A stretch of DNA of 7,873 bases. Origin: Kineosphaera sp039812485 (lineage in GTDB: Bacteria > Actinomycetota > Actinomycetes > Actinomycetales > Dermatophilaceae). Below are positions 6,047 through 7,873 of this stretch, one piece after another. Numbering within the stretch: position 1 is the first letter of the stretch; the number at the start of each line of letters is the position of its first letter. The stretch lies in assembly GCA_039812485.1 (NCBI GenBank), contig JBDIAP010000167.1, positions 1 to 7,873 of the forward strand, written 5' to 3'. The position numbers and the translations under genes are program-made. Under the pieces are notes generated by a model. The model saw only the letters and a list, made by a program, of their open reading frames with translations, had not been told where the DNA came from and did no database searches.

Positions 6047-7063
6047 TCAGACGATGCCGCTGTAGGCGTTGAGCGCCGGCTGGCCGCCGAGGTGGGCATA
6101 CAGCACAGTGTTCTGCGCGGTCAGCGTGCCGTTCTCGACGAGGCCGAAGAGGCCGGCCATCGACTTGCCCTCGTAGACCGGGTCGAGGATGACGCCCTCG
6201 AGCTGCGCGGTGCGGCGCATCGCGTCGATCGTCGACTCGACCGGGATGCCGTAGAGGTCGCCGGCCCAGCCGGGGAGCACCTCGATCTCCTCGTCGCGCA
6301 GGTCGCGGCCGAGCTCGATGAGGGCGGCGGTGTGCCGAGCGATGCGGGCCACCTGGTCACGGGTCTTGTCCAGCGTCGCCGAGGCGTCGATGCCGATGAC
6401 GCGCCGCGGCCGGCCGCCCGCCTCCTCGAGGGCCGCGAACCCGGCGATCATGCCGGCGTGCGTCGAGCCGGTCACCGTGCACACGACGATCGTGTCGAAG
6501 AAGACCCCGAGCTCGGCCTCCTGCGCCGCGACCTCGTAGGCCCAGTTGGCGAAGCCGAGGCCGCCGTACTTGTGCTCCGACGCCCCCGCGGGGATCGGGT
6601 AGGGCGTGCCGCCGCCCGCTTCGACCTCGTCGAGCGCGTCCTGCCAGGACTGGCGGATGCCGATGTCGAAGCCGTGTGGGTCGAGCCGCACGTCGGCGCC
6701 CATGAGGCGCGAGAGCAGGATGTTGCCGACCTTGTCGTTGACGCTGTCGGGCCATTCGACCCACTTCTCCTGCACGAGCACGGCCTTGAGGCCCAGGTGC
6801 GCGGCGACCGCGGCGACCTGCCGGGTGTGGTTGGACTGGTAGCCGCCGATCGAGACGAGCGTGTCCGCGCCGGAGGCCAGGGCGTCCGGGACGATGTACT
6901 CCATCTTGCGGGTCTTGTTGCCGCCGTAGGCGAGTCCGGAGTTGCAGTCCTCCCGCTTGGCCCAGATCTGCGGGCCGCCGAGGTGCGTGCTGAGGCGCTG
7001 CATCGGGTGCACGGGGGAGGGTCCGAACGTCAGCTGGTAGCGCTCGAAGTCGGTGATGGCCAT
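6047..7063 (-). CDS. acdS: 1-aminocyclopropane-1-carboxylate (ACC) deaminase
   Basis: A cytoplasmic PLP enzyme that opens the cyclopropane ring of ACC, the plant ethylene precursor, giving 2-oxobutanoate and ammonia. Its 338 residues match the family length and align throughout with Pseudomonas AcdS from memory: FERYQLTFGPSPVHP at the start, AKREDCNSGLAYGGNKTRK with the PLP lysine at K50, SIGGYQSNHTRQVAAVAAHL with the nucleophile-side Ser at 77, and TVTGSTHAGM at 196-205. DPVYEGKSM (294-302) and LYAHLGGQPALNAYS (321-335) follow. Glu298 and Leu325 correspond to Glu295 and Leu322 of the Pseudomonas enzyme, the pair that separates true ACC deaminases from D-cysteine desulfhydrases. GAGGAG (complement of 7069-7074) lies five bases before the ATG. 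It is the middle gene of the operon, 47 nt after the regulator. The gene is often acquired horizontally, though its composition here matches its neighbours. Confidence 0.96.
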   Translation of the reverse strand: MAITDFERYQLTFGPSPVHPMQRLSTHLGGPQIWAKREDCNSGLAYGGNKTRKMEYIVPDALASGADTLVSIGGYQSNHTRQVAAVAAHLGLKAVLVQEKWVEWPDSVNDKVGNILLSRLMGADVRLDPHGFDIGIRQSWQDALDEVEAGGGTPYPIPAGASEHKYGGLGFANWAYEVAAQEAELGVFFDTIVVCTVTGSTHAGMIAGFAALEEAGGRPRRVIGIDASATLDKTRDQVARIARHTAALIELGRDLRDEEIEVLPGWAGDLYGIPVESTIDAMRRTAQLEGVILDPVYEGKSMAGLFGLVENGTLTAQNTVLYAHLGGQPALNAYSGIV

Positions 7064-7110
7064 GGTGGCTCCTCGTCCAGGTGGGGTGTCGGTGGTCGTG
7101 TCGTGCGGGT

Positions 7111-7812
7111 TCAGGCGGACCGCGGGTCCGGGGTGAGGGCAGCGTCGGCGGGATCGGCGTCGCGCGCCGCGGGGGCTTCGAGGTGGGTCCAGATCTGACC
7201 GGTCACCGCCAGGGCCCGCGGCAGGTCGCGGGACTCGCAGGCGTCGATGAGCGCGTCGTGCGCGGCGATCGAGCCGCGCCCGGCCGCCGACGAGAAGCGG
7301 GCCCGCGCCAGTCGGCGCAGCAGCGGGCTGTACTGGTCGAGCACGGCCGCGGCCACGGAGTTGCCGGCGACGTCGACGAAGAGCCCGTGCAGGGCCTCGT
7401 CGGCGTCGAGCGCGGCGTCGGCGTCACCGGCGTCCAGCGCCGCGGCGAAGCGCGCGTTGCGGTCGCGCAGCGCTCGGATGTGCCCGGCGCTGAGCCGGGG
7501 TAGCGCCGTGGCGACCGCGATCTGGTGCACGGCGGCGACGACCGGGCGGGCGTCGCGGGTCACCGGGCTCTCCAGCGGCGTGACCGTCGTCGAGCGGCCC
7601 GGTGACATCTCGACGAGACCGGCGGCGCTGAGGCGCAGCAGCGCCTCGCGGATCGGGGTGCGGCTGACCCCGAGCCAGCGCTGCAGCTCGACCTCGCGCA
7701 GCTGCTCGCCGGGCTCCAGGACGCCGTCGACGATCGCGGTGCGCAGCAGGACGTAGGCCCGGTCGCGCAACAGCGGCTGGCTGCCGACACTCTCGGCGGT
7801 GGGAACTGGCAT
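7111..7812 (-). CDS. GntR-family (FadR/FCD type) regulator of the acdS operon
   Basis: A DNA-binding repressor or activator of 233 residues from the ATG at 7812. Residues 15-78 form the GntR winged helix-turn-helix, with recognition segment LGVSRTPIREALLRLSAAGL (47-66) and a wing near PGRSTTVTPL. Residues about 88-212 form an all-helical FCD effector domain with the metal-ligand pattern intact: Asp138 and His142 in DEALH, His185 in AAHDALIDACESRD, and His210 in WTHLE. Such domains usually bind small carboxylates, so ACC or 2-oxobutanoate are reasonable guesses. The start fits a leaderless mRNA: the promoter places transcription at the ATG and there is no Shine-Dalgarno sequence. An upstream in-frame TTG at 7848 is itself the -35 box and is rejected. 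A palindrome over the -10 and ATG suggests autoregulation. GntR-type genes have been noted beside acdS in actinobacteria (from memory). Confidence 0.9.
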   Translation of the reverse strand: MPVPTAESVGSQPLLRDRAYVLLRTAIVDGVLEPGEQLREVELQRWLGVSRTPIREALLRLSAAGLVEMSPGRSTTVTPLESPVTRDARPVVAAVHQIAVATALPRLSAGHIRALRDRNARFAAALDAGDADAALDADEALHGLFVDVAGNSVAAAVLDQYSPLLRRLARARFSSAAGRGSIAAHDALIDACESRDLPRALAVTGQIWTHLEAPAARDADPADAALTPDPRSA

Positions 7813-7825
7813 GCAATATATTGCA
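7812..7825. promoter_or_regulatory. 14-bp perfect palindrome, candidate GntR operator
   Basis: TGCAATATATTGCA is exactly self-complementary and stands out as AT-rich in a GC-rich setting. It covers the -10 hexamer through the first base of the ATG, where a bound dimer would block RNA polymerase. FCD-type GntR proteins bind short palindromes of this kind in their own promoters. No second copy is present in the 47-nt gap before acdS. Confidence 0.65.
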
Positions 7826-7848
7826 CGTAGGTGGTGTGCCCTTGTCAA
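7812..7848 (-). promoter_or_regulatory. Promoter of the gntR-acdS-E1 operon, probably leaderless
   Basis: On the minus strand a perfect TTGACA (7848-7843) is followed by a 17-nt spacer and TGCAAT (7825-7820, four of six to TATAAT). Seven bases then reach the A of the regulator's ATG at 7812, the spacing expected for a transcription start. No ribosome-binding site lies before that ATG. Leaderless mRNAs are common in actinobacteria. The two downstream genes have no separate promoter that I can see. Confidence 0.65.
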
Positions 7849-7849
7849 C

Positions 7850-7873
7850 CCTCGGGCCTGTCGATCCTCGGGC
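7850..7873. repeat. Short direct repeat at the window edge
   Basis: CCTCGGGC occurs at 7850-7857 and again at 7866-7873, a 16-nt period, just upstream of the -35 box of the regulator promoter. It may continue outside the window. It could be an upstream activator-binding site or chance in GC-rich DNA. Confidence 0.2.

Noticed and set aside
3624..6065. 813-codon plus-strand open frame opposite the E1-like gene
   Set aside because: It is the antisense shadow of a GC-rich coding region: Arg/Gly/Val-rich, with no recognisable domain, while the minus strand carries clear AceE motifs.
6047..7063. D-cysteine desulfhydrase rather than ACC deaminase
   Set aside because: Glu298 and Leu325 occupy the two positions that distinguish true ACC deaminases, and similarity to AcdS is high along the whole length.
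6092..7198. 368-codon plus-strand open frame opposite acdS
   Set aside because: Antisense shadow; the minus strand is an unmistakable full-length ACC deaminase.
7813..7848. GntR gene extended upstream to a TTG at 7848
   Set aside because: The extra 12 residues would be encoded by the -35 box, spacer and -10 of the promoter, and no ribosome-binding site precedes the TTG.
1..7873. CRISPR arrays, tRNA or rRNA genes, transposases, prophage or defence genes
   Set aside because: I saw no regularly spaced repeats, cloverleaf sequence, rRNA segment or recognisable mobile or defence protein on either strand.

Overview
The window is very GC-rich (by eye) with strong G/C bias at third codon positions. 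It carries the infC-rpmI-rplT-SpoU methyltransferase order and an SseB-domain gene typical of high-GC Gram-positive bacteria. The source is almost certainly an actinobacterium. The IF-3, L20 and methyltransferase sequences look like Micrococcales (for example Intrasporangiaceae or relatives), but that is an impression without a search.

Left half, plus strand (1-3607). The window opens inside an SseB-domain protein gene (1-669), whose stop codon lies in the loop of a long hairpin that may terminate transcription. A gene-free stretch (670-1133) follows, with a plausible promoter at about 747-776 and a leader full of hairpins that runs up to infC. infC (IF-3) begins at an ATC codon at 1134 behind a good Shine-Dalgarno sequence; the first ATG, at 1281, would remove 49 conserved residues. 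rpmI (L35) and rplT (L20) follow, separated by an unusually long 310-nt spacer with several perfect hairpins. A SpoU/TrmH-family rRNA 2'-O-methyltransferase comes next; its start is uncertain.

Right half, minus strand (3648-7848). This is a compact three-gene operon read right to left: a GntR/FCD regulator, a bona fide ACC deaminase (acdS), and a homodimeric pyruvate-dehydrogenase-E1-like thiamine diphosphate enzyme. Gaps are 47 and 17 nt. ACC deaminase releases 2-oxobutanoate and ammonia. The E1-like enzyme belongs to the AceE family, which includes MdeB, the 2-oxobutanoate-specific E1 paired with methionine gamma-lyase in Pseudomonas putida. The simplest reading is a catabolic cassette in which ACC nitrogen is released and the 2-oxobutanoate is oxidised towards propionyl-CoA, with E2 and E3 supplied from elsewhere in the genome.

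The operon appears to be driven by a promoter with a perfect TTGACA -35 box. Its spacing puts the transcript start at the regulator's ATG (leaderless mRNA). A perfect 14-bp palindrome, TGCAATATATTGCA, covers the -10 box through the first base of the ATG and is the obvious candidate operator for autoregulation.

No tRNA, rRNA, CRISPR array, transposase or insertion-sequence end was seen.
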